64,000 bases of DNA from Hysterangium stoloniferum (GCA_015178975.1 WHVD01000162.1:116700-180699); one strand, 5' to 3'. Shown: positions 11,132 through 23,051, counted from the stretch's first letter. Program-made: numbers and translations. The notes: generated by a model not told the origin, from the letters alone.

Positions 11132-11930
11132 TGTTAAGATGCATACATGGAGGGTTTCCAGAGAAACCCGTGGGAAAGCCAGTAGGACTTGGCTTCAGGT
11201 TAGAGGCTGCACCCTCACAAGATTGTCTTGTCCAATTTCAAACAGGCAGACAGGAATCCCAGGGAGTCCGGGTGGGATTCATGGGTCAAGAGGTCAGAGA
11301 GTTGAGATAGCTAAGTCGGAGGTTGAGTGATAGATGGGTCAGAGCCCATGGGCTCTGACAAGTAAGAGCAGGGTGATTCAAAAAGGAGTTTAGAGTGGAA
11401 AATATACTAAGATTACTGGGGAGAATCTAAGCTGATTTTCTGACTGGATTGTATGTACAACATCTGCCAGACTATATAGACTTGGAATGAATAACATACC
11501 AAATCCACTAATAATGAAAACTAAACTAGCAAACATAAAACAAGATAAATAAACACCAAACTTGGTGTTAGGAATGGGACAGAGCGGAGTGGAGTCCAAA
11601 TCATGACAGGTCATAAAACCATAACAGGAACAGGACAGGAGTGGAGTCCAAATCGTGACCGGTCATTTGACTATGACGGGAATGGGGCTCAGTTAGAGGG
11701 CTGGCACGTTTTCCGAGCAGGGTCCAGTGACTGATGCGTGGGAGAGATAGGCAGAGACAGAGTCCAGTGGGTATTCCAGTGACTGATATATGAAGTAACG
11801 AAGGTCAAGCGTGGACAGGTCTGACATACGGAGTCTGGTGGGTATTCCAGTCAACTTATAATTGGTGTGTGTAGGGTGCGGGTACATATAAGTTAGTGCC
11901 TGGAGTCCAGTGGGATTTCTGGTCATAACA
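11132..11930 (-). repeat. gypsy-1 5' LTR
   Basis: Plus strand TGTTAAGATGC to GTCATAACA. It contains, in element sense, a TATA box (plus 11472-11479) and the self-priming R segment (plus 11435-11445). It is the partner of the LTR at 3624-4451. The pair differs by scattered transitions and small indels, so the insertion is not recent. Confidence 0.9.
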
Positions 11931-12828
11931 TTAAGATAAGTTATATTTCATGGCTGGAGCAAAGCTCCTTATATACACTGAGATCTGAGACATTTAAAAT
12001 ATTCTAGAACTATTTCTATCTTATTTTTAGCTATTTTACCTGGAAATTGCTGGAATATTCTAGGAGTTTCTGCTACTTTCCATTGTAGCATATATGCTGA
12101 TATAATGTTCCTGCATGTCATGAGGTTACTGCATGCCTGTCACAATATTCTCACATTTGTGACAATATTTCCACACATTGTGTAATAAGTGCCAGGTGGC
12201 CGTTTTTTAAAGATACATATATAGTTAAAAAAGAATATAAGATAGAAATTCTGTAGCTTGCTCAGTTTATAAGATAAAAATACAAACTAAATTGCATAAT
12301 TTCAAGATAAATCAAGAAAGTATTGCACAATTTTACCATAGTGATATACATAAGTATATTTAAATGGACTTTCTTTAGTGATTTCTTTTGGAGAAAATGA
12401 GAAAAATACAAAAAACCTAAAAATACATAACAGGGTTGTATGTGGTCCAGGATAGTGTTAGCTGTACATAGCTCTCTAACATAGAAACATGAAATACTGG
12501 GTATACTGCTTGCATACTATCCAGGAGCTGGAGGGTCCATGATACCAAGCTTGCTTATGCTATAATTTCAAAAGGTCCTAGATACTTCTCAGCAAGTTCC
12601 TTGGAAGGTCAGGTCATCTGGAAGAACTGAGCTTTAACAAAAACACAGTCACCAATCTTGAAGTCAGGTGGCAGAATCTGGTTTTAGTCTGCTGAACATT
12701 GATATTGTTCTTGGGCAGATGTTATTGCAGTCCAGAGTTCCTGGTGGAGTTCATCCAGGTCCATGACAAACTCTTGTGTATGCACTGAGGCCAGGTTACA
12801 TTCTGGGTGTACTATGAGGTTTGGGTTG

Positions 12829-13135
12829 TGTTGAAACAGTTGAATAACACTTTGCAGAACACCCCTGTGAGTGTGATTGGAAAGTAAACACTTAGTATAT
12901 TCAACTGTAAAGACATACCTGTGAGTGTGATTGGAAAGTAAACACTAAGGAGACTTTCCCATACCCACAGTGGACTATACTACTAGGTGCTTATATAAGC
13001 ACCTATACAGTAGTTACCGACCTAAGGTAAGTCACTCAATACTGCACCTACAGTGCTGGGAAAAATACTACAAATATCAGAATAATATGGAGATCATAAT
13101 AGACTATGTTAGAGCTGTAGTATCATACTCTAACA
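12829..13135 (-). repeat. copia 3' LTR with 54-bp internal duplication
   Basis: It begins TGTTGAAACAG and ends CTCTAACA. It is identical in layout to the 5' LTR except that the segment around CTGTGAGTGTGATTGGAAAG occurs twice, with an extra AT-rich spacer, making it 54 bp longer. Because both LTRs are copied from one template at insertion, the duplication probably arose afterwards. Confidence 0.9.
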
Positions 13136-13156
13136 CTCCCACATGATGAGACAGCT

Positions 13157-14640
13157 CTATGCTAGTCCCAATGGTTTTCTCAAATATTCCACCTTTGGCT
13201 TAGCCAATGGTTTTGTTAATAAATCTGCAGGCATCTCTGAAGTAGGTAGATGAACAACTTTAATCTTCCCACTATCAACCTCCTGCCTTAACCAATATGT
13301 CCTCAAATCAAGATGCTTCATTGGACCATGGTGTTCAGGATCCCTGGCAACTGCCATAGCAGATTGGTTGTCAAGGTATAAAGTGGATGCAGTCTTTTGA
13401 GGATATCCCAATTCCTCAAACAAGTTCCGCAACCATAATACCTCTGCACCTGCTGATACTGCTGCAATGTACTCTGCTTCAGTAGTGGAGAGAGTAACAA
13501 TAGTTTGCAGTTTACTCTGCCAGCTAATGGCTCCAGTACCCATTTTAACCACATATGCACCAGTAGATTTTCCAGTGGATTTATCACCTCCATGATCAGC
13601 ATCTGAATAGGACACAAATAGTTCCTTATCATTACTAGGGCCATAAGTTAAACCCAAGTCAAGAGTGCCTTTGAGATACCAGAAGAGGTGTTTTACTGCT
13701 AGCCAATGAGCCTTTCCTGGATTGTGATTGAATCTAGCCAATACACCAACAGTGTAAGCAATGTCTGGACGAGTGGCAACAGCCAAATACATAAGAGACC
13801 CAACAGCATGGATACATGGAATGTCCTTCATATATGCAATCTCTTCAGGGGACACTGGAGCCTGGTCTTTACTCAGTTTCAAGTTAGGCACCATAGGTGT
13901 ACTAATTGGATTGCAATCAGCAAGACCATAATGCTGTAACATGTCCAAAATATATTGCCGCTGTAATAGAGTAATGGTTCGCTTCTTCCTGTCTTTTTCA
14001 ATGCCAACACCCAATAAGTAAGTAATTGGACCAAGATCATGCAATTTGAAGTGGCTCTTTAGATCATCTTTGAGCTTCTTGATAGCCTCCTTAGATTTGG
14101 ATGCAATAGTCATGTCATCTACAAATACTGGTATCATGACTTTGACATCACCCTTTGGGAAGACCCAAATACTATGATCACATAGTACCTGTTTGAAACC
14201 CAAGCTGAGCAAGATAGCATTCAACTTCTTGTGCCAGATATGTGGTGATTGACGTAAACCATAAAGTCCTTTCAAGAGAAGTAAAAACTCATCATGGCAC
14301 CTTGGTGAAAACCCTCAGGTTGTTGCAAGTACACCTCCTCTTCAAGTTCACCATTTAAGAATGCAGAAGAGATATCTATACTCTCAAGTTCCATATCCTG
14401 TAGTGCAGCCAAAGCTAGGACAGCATGTAAGGTGGCCCATTTGGCAGTAGGAGCAAAGGTATCAGTGAAGTCAAAACCTGGTCACTGTGCATAGCCTTTG
14501 GCAACAAGATGAGCTTTGAACTTGTCAATTGAGCCATCCTTTTTACGCTTTATTACAAATACCCAACGAGAGCCAATAGCTTTACGACCCTCAGGTAATT
14601 TGGCAAGGTGAAAGGGGCCATTTTCAAGCAAAGATTACAT
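13157..14640 (-). pseudogene. copia reverse transcriptase and RNase H
   Basis: The 372-aa frame 13157-14275 holds the RT second half, with active site VFVDDMTIAS (both aspartates present) and the HLFWYLKGTLDLGL connection block, then RNase H with SYSDADHGGDKSTGKST, LSTTEAEYIA and the end HLDLRTYWLRQEV. Upstream (14275-14640) the RT first half (GSRWVFVIKRKKDGSIDKFK and ESIDISSAFLNGELEEEVYL) is readable but carries a TAA near 14637, a TGA near 14481 and a one-base loss near 14297. The rest of the polyprotein continues at 14635-17067. Confidence 0.9.
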
Positions 14641-17067
14641 TTCAGCATATGCAGCATCATACCGCCTGTCAGCATCAGGACTTTGCAAGGCCTCTTTGAG
14701 AGTTCTAGGTGCATTATCATGGGCACTAGCCTTGTAAGCAAACTCAAAGGCCTCATCTACAGAGATATAAAGATCTCCTTCACTGGCACCTAGAGCTTCC
14801 TCCTCAGACTCAACTGGTTGAGGAGAAGCTGGTACAGAATCCTCTGCTTCATCACTGGACTCAACTACAGGAGTAGATTCTCTATAGTTGTGGATGTTAG
14901 TAGGGTAACGCTTAGGAGGAACTCTGTTTCTGGGTGGATTTCGATGTGGTTGAGGGGGAGGACTTGGTGAATGCTCAGAAGCAGAATCAGAGCTAGAGCC
15001 TGAATCAGGAGCCAAAGCATTACCCTGATCATCTCCCACCTGATTTGGTTCCTATGGAGCTCCCACCTGATTAGGATGAGCTCCCACCTGATTAGGATGA
15101 GCTCCCACCTGATTAGGATGAGCTCCCACCTGAGTAGACCAAGAGGGGCCAGGAATAAACATATCAATGAATTGTTGGGTATCAGGAAAAACCTTAGGAA
15201 TAGATGGTGGTTGTGGTGATGGTGTAGTCTGCTTAGATAGTCCTGGAAAAACTCTCTCATCAAAAACAGCATTATTACTGACTATAATCTTTTTAGTCAG
15301 TGGATTGTAAAATAACCAACCCTTATAATCTGAAGGATATCCAATGAAGACACATTTTTGTGTGTGAGAGCCAAGTCCAATATGCTGATCTTTCTGCACA
15401 TGTACATAGGCAGTGGATCCAAATACTCTAAGATTTGACACATCTGGTTTTCTGCCATGGAAAGCAGTATAGGGCACAGAGTGCTTAAGAGCAGTAGTAG
15501 GAGAGCGATTGGATGCATAAGTAATTGCAAGAACAGCATGTCCCCAAAAAGAGGGAGGAAGGTGGGATTCAGTCAAAATTGAAGTGGACCCTTCTTCCAG
15601 TGTCCTATTAAAATGCTCAGCCACACCATTCTGGTGAGGCTCACTTCAGACTGTATGCTGCTGACTAATGCCAGCATTTGCAAGGAAGGCATCAAATTCC
15701 TTTGATATATACTCTCCACCCTTGTCATCCCTAAAAATCTTAATCGTCTGACCAAATTTATTTTCAACACTGGCCTTGTATATCTTAAAAGCCTCAAATA
15801 CATCACTCTTGTTTTTGAGTAATGCAGTCATAGCATAGCGTGAGGCATCATCAATGAAGGTTACCCAGTAGCGAAACCCTTCCAGAGTTTGTATAGGTAA
15901 TGGACCATGAACATCACTGTAAATGAGTGCAAGTGGTTTAGTATAGCGTGTTGTCACCATCTTATTAACCACTCTGTTCTGTTTACCAGCTAAGCAAGGT
16001 TCACAAATAGGATCTGGAGCAATCTGAGAGTCAATCTGAATACCAGTGACCAAGTCCCCTGTTATAAGCTTCTTTACATCAGCATGATTCAGATGACTGA
16101 AATGACAATGCCAAAGTGTAGAGTCTAATGGACAGGTTGTAATGAGACCAGCATAATCTGTCATAGGTACTGTAATTCCATCTAAATAGGCCTGATTCTG
16201 TTCATTGACTGTTGCAGTGAAATGCAAGACCTTCTTCTGATAGAAAGACATGGTAGAACCAAAGATAGAAACATGGTAGTTCTTTTTCTTTGTCAAGTAC
16301 AAGACTGAGAGTAGATTGCTTGTGAGATGGGGAACATGAAGAACTCTTTGAAATTCCAAAATTATATTGCCTTTGCCTTTAGGCTTAAACTGCACAGCTC
16401 CTATTCCTGCAGACATAATGATATGTCCATTTGCAACTTGGATAGGAATTTGAAATGGTTTATAGCTTGAAAACCAGTGACGATGTGGTGTCATATGGGA
16501 AGATGCACCTGTGTCAGCTGTCCAATCAGAACTAGCATGAACAAGGATAGCACAAGATGGATCAGAAGGATCAGGAATGCAAGCACTTGCATTTCCAGCA
16601 GACTCTGGCTGTTTCTCTTCTGAGACTTTATCAGAGACACTAGTATATGCTTTGGCTACCTTTCTCCTTTTATACTTCCTCTTCTTCTGCTCCACTTGTT
16701 TTAATGCCTTCTTCTGTGCAAATTTGTAAAGATGGCAATTATTCTGTATATGACAGCGATGCTTGCAAAAGGTGCAAGTAGAATGTGCCTGGTGAAGTTT
16801 CAACCACATATCATTAGGAGCATCATTAATATCAATATGACTGCTCTGGATAGATCCAATAGAGTGCCAAATAATACCAGCTGCTTTGTTGGAGCGTTCC
16901 AACCAGGATGTAAGTAGTTTAACATCATTGGGCTGTTTTTCTTTTCCAAGGACAATGGAAAGGCAATTCTCCATATGCAATAAACCAATAAGATCATGAT
17001 TCCAATCCTCATAATTTGACTCTCCCAAAATAACACCATGGTGCTTATAAGTATTGTTGGATGCCAT
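14635..17067 (-). pseudogene. copia gag, protease and integrase
   Basis: Reading starts at the ATG of MASNNTYKHHG near 17067. Gag is shortened but keeps a perfect CCHC knuckle (C-X2-C-X4-H-X4-C, CTFCKHRCHIQNNC). Protease motif is DWTADTGASSHMT. The pre-integrase domain has HLNHADVKKL and CEPCLAGKQ. Integrase core has IYSDVHGPLP and IFRDDKGGEYISKEF, and the glutamate region AEHFNRTLEE. Two in-frame stops interrupt it (at 15646 and 15052, both TGA or TAG). The integrase-RT linker carries four copies of a 21-bp repeat encoding QVGAHPN (about 15055-15135) and a Ser/Pro-rich segment. Confidence 0.9.
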
Positions 17068-17649
17068 GATAGGTCAATATCCACCAAGAATTTAACTGTG
17101 TATCAAGAAGGACTAATTAATTGGAGAAGCAGTTGTAACACCACCTTGCTCAACAGGGTTACTGTGATGTTGCAAGGAAGGTAAAAATACAGGCTCACTG
17201 AAGTGCACAATGCCAACAGTTCAAATCCAATGTATATAAAAAGACCCTGTGATAAGAGATAAAATAATGTGGCAGAGATGCAGACAACACTGGAAAGTTC
17301 CAGAAATGGTAGGAGGGAGTGTGACAGATGAGTCACAAGGAGTCACAAGAGTGACAAAAAATATGTTGACCTAAAAATGAAAATTGGATGACCGGGTTTT
17401 TTACTTTTGGGTGTGGGAATATATTTCCTTATATGGCAACCAGCACTAAGTGGGCACTTAATAAGTGAAAATGCACGCAAGGGGAGGGGGTGGGGTGAGT
17501 GCAGAAAGTGACCAAAACAAGTGCCAAACCACAGAGATATGACCACAAATAAGATCCAAATGCAATGTAAAGTGTTTTGGATAATAGAAGTTGTCAATAA
17601 AGATGTGGGAAGTGATGGATTGCACAGATAGCAACTGGATGTAGCAGTT

Positions 17650-17670
17650 TAGAAACTGGGGCCCATAACC
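17650..17670 (-). promoter_or_regulatory. copia primer-binding site (half-tRNA type)
   Basis: Directly inside the 5' LTR, element sense reads GGTTATGGGCCCCAG. The core TTATGGGCCC is complementary to the anticodon stem-loop of initiator tRNA-Met, the half-tRNA primer known for many copia elements, rather than to a tRNA 3' end. Confidence 0.65.
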
Positions 17671-17923
17671 TGTTGAAACAGTTGAATAACACTTTGCAGA
17701 ACACCCCTGTGAGTGTGATTGGAAAGTAAACACTAAGGAGACTTTCCCACACCCACAGTGGACTATACTACTAGGTGCTTATAAAAGTACCTATACAGTA
17801 GTTACCGACCTAAGGTAACTCACTCAATACTGCACCTACAGTGCTGGGAAAAATACTACAAATATCAGAATAATATGGAGATCATAATAGACTATGTTAG
17901 AGCTGTAGTATCATACTCTAACA
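17671..17923 (-). repeat. copia 5' LTR
   Basis: TGTTGAAACAG to CTCTAACA, 253 bp. It shares nearly all positions with 12829-13135 apart from the duplication there and a few substitutions. Confidence 0.92.
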
Positions 17924-18017
17924 GGTTGTAACCCTTGTTGGCAAAAAAGAGGGACATGCCAGTAGTGGCTGAGGGTGCATTACTGTAGGCAAATTATGCT
18001 AGTGGTAGCAGGGATTT

Positions 18018-18586
18018 TGTCAGGGTTCATATACATATTTTATTTTATTTTACTTTAGTTGTCATGTATCACAACACATGATGTCACATGAACATGAGCT
18101 TGAAAGACTCATGTATTGTGCATTGCACATTGCAATGCATAACATTATGTGAATGCAAGCTTGAAAGACCCACATGTCATACATCACATGCTACAACATG
18201 TGACATCACACAAATGTGACCCTCAAAAGACTTGTATGTCACACATCACACAGCAATGTGTGATGTCACACAAACTCAAATGGCTCAAAAGACTGTTCAC
18301 AGCCATGCAATGACAATCATGTGATATACACATGTCAAATGCAAAACTTAACTTTATTTAATTTTCTTATAAGGTTCAAACCTTTTAAATAATAACTTTA
18401 TTTAGTTTTTCTTTAGTTTAGTATAAATACCTCAAGATGTACATAGCTAGACCCCAGTTTCAATTTCTTAGGGTTTCTACTAAACCAGTGTAATATTCTC
18501 AAGTCATTAGAACCATTATTCCTTATCAATGCCTTATCTCTTAATTTTTCTTGTGTTTTGGTAGCCTTGTTAGTGTTGCCCTAACA
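18018..18586 (+). repeat. Solo LTR B1
   Basis: TGTCAGGG to CCCTAACA, 569 bp, flanked by GATTT (18013-18017 and 18587-18591). It is inserted in the G0 integrase. A TATA-like AGTATAAATA (about 18419) supports plus orientation. Compared with B2 it has about 230 extra bp made of imperfect repeats around CATGTCACACATCACA-like units (18070-18330). Confidence 0.9.
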
Positions 18587-18591
18587 GATTT

Positions 18592-19346
18592 CCAATTGTC
18601 CTGTTGATAGTTGCAATATATGTGGAGGTATTGTTCCAATGTCTGATTGACACATTTGGTTTGTCTGTCACCTTCCAGGTGATATTCAGATGTAAAGTGT
18701 AACTTCATGTCAAGGGCTAGTCTGGAGGATTTAAAGAAATGAGACACAAACTCAGAGCTTTGATTGGAAGTTATGTGGGATGGGACACCATGCTTGGAAA
18801 ATACATGGATAATGAAAAGTTTTGCAAGTTGCATGGACATAATGGAATTGTGTGTAGGGATGAAAATACCTTTCTGGGAGAATCTGTCAACAATGACTAA
18901 GATTCAGAAAAGCCTTTGGAGTCTGGTAGGTGTTCAATGAAATCCATAGAAATGGAATTCTATGGGAGTTCCAGTACCAGGAGTTGCTTCAGAAGGCTGT
19001 AAGGCTTGTGTTGCTATGATTTGGAGTGTAAACAAGTAATGCATGCATTATTTACAATAGTGCTTAACAAAATCTCAGAGTCTGGGCCAAGTATATTTTC
19101 TTTGAATCATCCATAAAGTCTTGTTGAACCTGAAATGTCCTGAGAGTGGATGATCATGTTTGTACTGGGTGACTCTGAGGTGGAGGCCATTGGATCCAGC
19201 ATATATATGTGACTATCAAATCTAATGAAACCTTGTAGGTCTTGAGACCACTGGGGTTGTCTGGGGTCCACAGGATTGTCTAGGTGTGCCTCAGTTACAT
19301 GGTCTAGTGGAATTGCCAATAAAATATCTTGGTGTAATTTCTCATC
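18592..19346 (-). pseudogene. G0 integrase fragment
   Basis: The minus strand encodes remnants of the gypsy integrase: LFIIHVFSKHGVPSHITS, EFVSHFF, the YCNYQQDNWKS block (18541-18840) and the N-terminal IPLDHVTEAHLDNPVDP and QDLQGFIRFD (19107-19319). The frame is broken between them. Homology ends near 19346. Confidence 0.8.
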
Positions 19347-20551
19347 CTTTGACCAACAATTCTAATGAGTGAGTGCCAAATGAGGGTTCACAAGCATAGA
19401 CTGATGTTGCCATTATGTTAAAGTTACTTGATTGAGTATTACCAGCTCCCAGTTGGTATAGAAGAGTGACCTTATGAAAGGTGGTAAGTGGCCCAGAAAA
19501 ATGATGAATATGCACTAGTTTCAATTTGGCTGTAGTCCTGAATAATCATTTCAATTTCTAGTTGTGTAATCCTGGTGGTCTTACCACAGAAACATACATC
19601 ACACCAACACTGATCACCTATTGTCTCCCCAATCATTCCTCTTCTGGTGGCCACACCATCCCACTCACCTATTGTCACTGGGACTGTAACCCCTTTTTTG
19701 TCTCACTGCCCTGATCATGATCATGATCACTGATTTCCCATCCCCACAATTACTTTCCCCTTGAGCAATATTTTCTTTGGTCCCTTTGTGCCTTTGTCCT
19801 CTGATTATTCTGCAGGAAGAAGTCCTTTTAAGAGAGAATCTTTTAGTAGCCACTCTCATAGAAAAAGAACTCACCTATCACTTACTTTATATTTCTATGA
19901 TTCATAATCAGATAACATTGTCCTGTCTGTTGCTGAGTGAGGCTGATACCTACAGCCTTACAAGTTGTTTGCTTGGGAGGAAGGGGCATGTCTGTAGTAT
20001 TACATGAGCCTTAGAGCAAATAGGGGCTATTGTACCCATATTATTGTGAAACTAACTCTTATATCAACAATATTAGCTTTTGTCCAATATTGGGATTGGT
20101 AGTCCTGTGAATTACTGTATATCCAGGAAAATCGGGTGTCCTCTAGTATGTCTCATGCTCCATCTGGCTATCTAGGAGTGCAACAAATCTACGGTGCAAG
20201 ACATGATAGTGATTGAAAAGTCCTAATCTCGGACCCTGCATTCAAGTTGAAAGCTAGGCCTGGGCCGTGAAAGCTCAGACCGAGCCGAGCTTGATGAAAC
20301 ATGGACTACAGGTACGTACCAGGTGTCTGGTCGACCAGAAGTTTTAACATTTTTACTCCTTTGCGGCATTCCCGCTCACTAGCACAAAAACAAGTATCAA
20401 TCACTCAATTTCAACTTGTCAATAATGCTGTTATTTTCTTCCCTTCAATTTCAGAATATACTTTTGCGATTTTAACAACCCACAAGTAATCTAGGCCAAT
20501 GTGATCCCATATCGCACCCGGTATTGTCAAAGGCTGTATTTCTGACGGCAT
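19347..20551. other. No confident gene
   Basis: Between the end of G0 and the host-like region. Small minus-strand frames near 19472-19874 contain a cysteine-rich stretch (CWCDVCFCGKTTRIT) that could be a retroelement gag remnant, but I cannot place it. Nothing else is recognisable. Confidence 0.4.
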
Positions 20552-21016
20552 GTGAAGGTGACGACCTACCATATACAGTTTGATCTCCTACGACCAATAC
20601 AAGATGCTACGAGAGGAAGGTCTGTATCGACGGGTAGTGGGACGACTGACTGGGTTAAATGGGGAAGACATCTTGTATATCTTCTGGTAGGTATTGTCAT
20701 GGACAGGGAAAATCTTACACAGGGCAGCTCTGCTACCGTAGACAAATGCACTGCACAATATGGCGCAAGGTTGCCAGTAAACAAAAATCATCTGTATTTC
20801 TTCCCCACCCCTGGCATGAGCCAATTGACAAATAGCGGGATTGAAGCTGGCAGCTTGGCCACTATGCTCTTTTTTTTGATGCTCTACAAAGAAGGAGGAG
20901 GAAGAAGAGGAAAGAGGAAGCGATATTGTCTACATACAGACGATGGACCCATAGTTAATATGCAGTTAGTCTTTGCACCTGGTTTCAAATTATATTGGGA
21001 CATCAGGATGATATGA
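20552..21016 (+). CDS. Hypothetical 154-aa open frame, doubtful
   Basis: The longest open frame in this stretch; no domain is recognised. It contains a Lys/Arg/Gly-rich patch (KEGGGRRGKRKR) that could be simple-sequence. A 78-aa minus-strand frame overlaps it (20588-20824). It may be a shadow or an exon of the gene downstream. Composition resembles the neighbouring host-like exons rather than the AT-rich repeats. Confidence 0.2.
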   Translation: MKVTTYHIQFDLLRPIQDATRGRSVSTGSGTTDWVKWGRHLVYLLVGIVMDRENLTQGSSATVDKCTAQYGARLPVNKNHLYFFPTPGMSQLTNSGIEAGSLATMLFFLMLYKEGGGRRGKRKRYCLHTDDGPIVNMQLVFAPGFKLYWDIRMI

Positions 21017-21139
21017 GAGCAGTAAAAACTTTAACAAGTACATAATTGTTCCCGAAACATGAAACACAAACCGCTGGCAACGCGCAGACTTCAGTATCTC
21101 CAAGAATGTTCAGAAGGGAATCCTATACGCCGGAAGGAT

Positions 21140-22620
21140 GATTGGTTAGAGCCGAAGGTCCTTTCTCGTAAGTCTCAAGAAGCAAGTCATATAATGAATT
21201 AAAGCTTGCTTTGAGGACATTTCGCCGTACCCACTGGGAGCTGGTAGTATTCGATCAAGTAGCTGTGGTCCACTCTCAACATCGATGAAGTTAGATTATT
21301 AACGACTGTGTACTTACTCATTACAATAGTTATACAAAATGAATTCCTCTTTTGACTCCGTCTGAACAGGCCATGGTGACTGGTGAATCCAATCTGGTTC
21401 GGGAGAGAAAGATGCTCGAGATGTCTTGACAATGACTGGCTCGCCCGTGTCCTTGGTGATCCTGTGCTCATCAATGGGCTCAAACACATATACTGTGGGT
21501 GGTGGACCCCGGTGGTTGTACACAGACGATATTTCTAGTCCGTACTTTTCATCCCAAACAAGCTTAATGTCGCTGATTGGAATCCTTTTGAGGACTGTAA
21601 ATTTGTACCGACAATATGCCTACTCACTCATCTTTATGATACAATGTGTAGGCACATTCCGCATTGGCGAGTGTCACTTGAGGGAAATCAATTACAGTAT
21701 TATAGTGAACTGGGCATATCTACAAGACTTACCCAGTTGTAAGTCATGGGGATATATCGATAGACCCTGTTGTCGAATAAATTCTGGAGCATATTGTGAC
21801 CAGAATCGCCATATCTCTCTAGGACTTATCCAAATATAACACCTCATGCAATCCCTGGATGCTGTCACAGCGGGTTGGGTACAGGTGTACCTATTGCAAT
21901 GGACATCAGTGAAGAAGTGGAACGTACAAACACTGGAAAGGTTACCTCTTATACATAGGTTTACCATCGTGAGTAACAATTTCTGGCTCGGAAAATTCTG
22001 GCTTGCTCCATTCTTTGTGTTCTAAACATGGCGCGTCGGCAGGACGAGGTGTGTACGGAAATACTGAATTAGGAGCACGAGGAAGCCCAAGGATGAGACT
22101 GTGAATATTCCCCAAAACCTCGAATGACCCGACTTCGCCGGGAGATGCATTGGGGGTGTAGCCTATATCTCCCAAAGCGAGGGGAACATGGCATTTGGCA
22201 TGTATTCGGCAAGGCCCCAGCCATTGATGGGTAAATAGTGCTGCCCCGACCTCCTCGATAGTCATAGGCCTGTCAATATTAACAACCGAACGTATGTCGG
22301 TCGCAATATCTGACATCCAGTACAGGGCTCCTGCCAAAAATCCACACACAATGTTTATACCCTTCTGCGGCCGACTATGCTACTCGTGAGCTTGATTCCT
22401 CTGTTTTGGTTTTCTACGCACAAGTCAGAAACAATGTCAAATTGGCTATACCACATTTCAACATCGGACTGTAGATTAATGCCGTGATTATCTCATTCTG
22501 ATAAAGTAAGGCATGTTGAATACCACAGATGGTTCGCCGTCTTCCAATTCCCCACTGTATGTAAGGGAGCATTGCAATTTGCCCGATTTCCTGCGGACAT
22601 CTACGAGACATGCAGAGAAC
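21140..22620 (-). CDS. Spliced hypothetical fungal gene
   Basis: Not recognised, but clearly exonic. On the minus strand I can chain: an exon with LQCSLTYSGELEDGEPSVVF (about 22500-22610), one with EMWYSQFDIVSDLCVENQNR (about 22360-22465), a 52-nt intron ending TTTTTGGCAG, a long exon with ALYWMSDIATDIRSVV and PLALGDIGYTPN (about 21950-22340), an intron GTAACC...CAATAG, an exon with REIWRFWSQYAPEFIRQQG (about 21735-21895), a short exon with ANAECAYTLYHKDE, then an exon with PPTVYVFEPIDEHRITKDTG (21310-21580) ending at a GTAAGT donor. A last exon follows below 21290. Introns are 45-60 nt with canonical GT-AG ends. More exonic sequence near 22860-22990 (VPFLVYQSPHENMECFQDW) may belong to it or to the gene upstream. 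Exon borders are approximate. Confidence 0.55.
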
Positions 22621-23051
22621 TACAGAAGCTCAGAGTGGCATATAATAATAGAGATTAAGCTACCAGGGGAAGGGTACAGCAAACCCTTTGCTGGCTTTGG
22701 AAATCGATGATTTCCTATCCTTACAGTCAGTCTACTTATCTGAGAGCAAGGACATATTCTAGTAGACCTTAATAGACTCCTTCTAATGAGCCCTATTAGT
22801 TTTAGTTCTATTTTTGATGGTTACTGAGCATCATACCATATGGTATAATCCTTCTATAGTTTCCGCCGGACAAGACTTCATGGTTCTATAGAGCCAATCC
22901 TGAAAACATTCCATATTCTCGTGAGGAGATTGATATACAAGGAAAGGGACTGAATCCATCCAACAACTTGAGCCGATCATTTGGAGATTGGCATGATTCC
23001 TATAAGTATAAGATTAATATTTGAAATTTAACAAAAAAATAATAAATGAAA

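Larger units (their letters stand above)
3624..11930 (-). mobile_element. Full-length Ty3/gypsy chromovirus, gypsy-1
   Basis: An 8.3-kb element flanked by the duplication TTAAG (3619-3623 and 11931-11935). Element order, reading the minus strand, is 5' LTR (11132-11930), self-priming PBS, gag, protease, reverse transcriptase, RNase H, integrase with chromodomain, an antisense Zn2Cys6 gene, a polypurine tract and the 3' LTR (3624-4451). Stops, frameshifts and a changed polymerase active site show it is dead. It sits in the D2 LTR. Confidence 0.92.
1357..12432. repeat. Solo LTR D2 interrupted by Tc1 and gypsy-1
   Basis: The repeat starts TGTGATGTATT at 1357 and ends CATAACA at 12432. It is flanked by GGGTT on both sides (1352-1356 and 12433-12437), a 5-bp target duplication that falls at the same point of the G0 integrase tail. 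After subtracting the Tc1 element (1768-3366) and gypsy-1 with its duplication (3624-11935), about 1.2 kb of LTR remains: 1357-1767, 3367-3623 and 11936-12432. The sequences at 3500-3623 and 11931-12432 match a second copy at 60190-61232. The internal domain is absent, so it is a solo LTR. Confidence 0.75.
12829..17923 (-). mobile_element. Ty1/copia element inserted in G0
   Basis: Flanked by GGTTG on both sides (12824-12828 and 17924-17928). The LTRs are 12829-13135 (3' end, 307 bp) and 17671-17923 (5' end, 253 bp). Internal order in element sense is gag, protease, integrase, reverse transcriptase, RNase H, the copia order. The next bases inside the 3' LTR (plus CTCCCACAT at 13136) form a purine tract GTGGGAG in element sense. 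The frames carry a few stops and one frameshift. Confidence 0.93.
240..19346 (-). mobile_element. Decayed Ty3/gypsy relic G0, split by five insertions
   Basis: Fragments at 240-1356, 12433-12828, 17924-18017 and 18587-19346 join into one minus-strand gypsy 3' half: antisense zinc-cluster gene relic, chromodomain end and integrase. Continuity is exact across each nested insertion: removing the D2 LTR restores the integrase tail around GGGTT, removing the copia element restores the sequence around GGTTG, and removing the B1 LTR restores the sequence around GATTT. Homology to the other gypsy copies stops near 19346, so reverse transcriptase, protease and gag are missing. No frame is intact. The left boundary beyond 239 is masked by the family F LTR. 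Confidence 0.8.
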
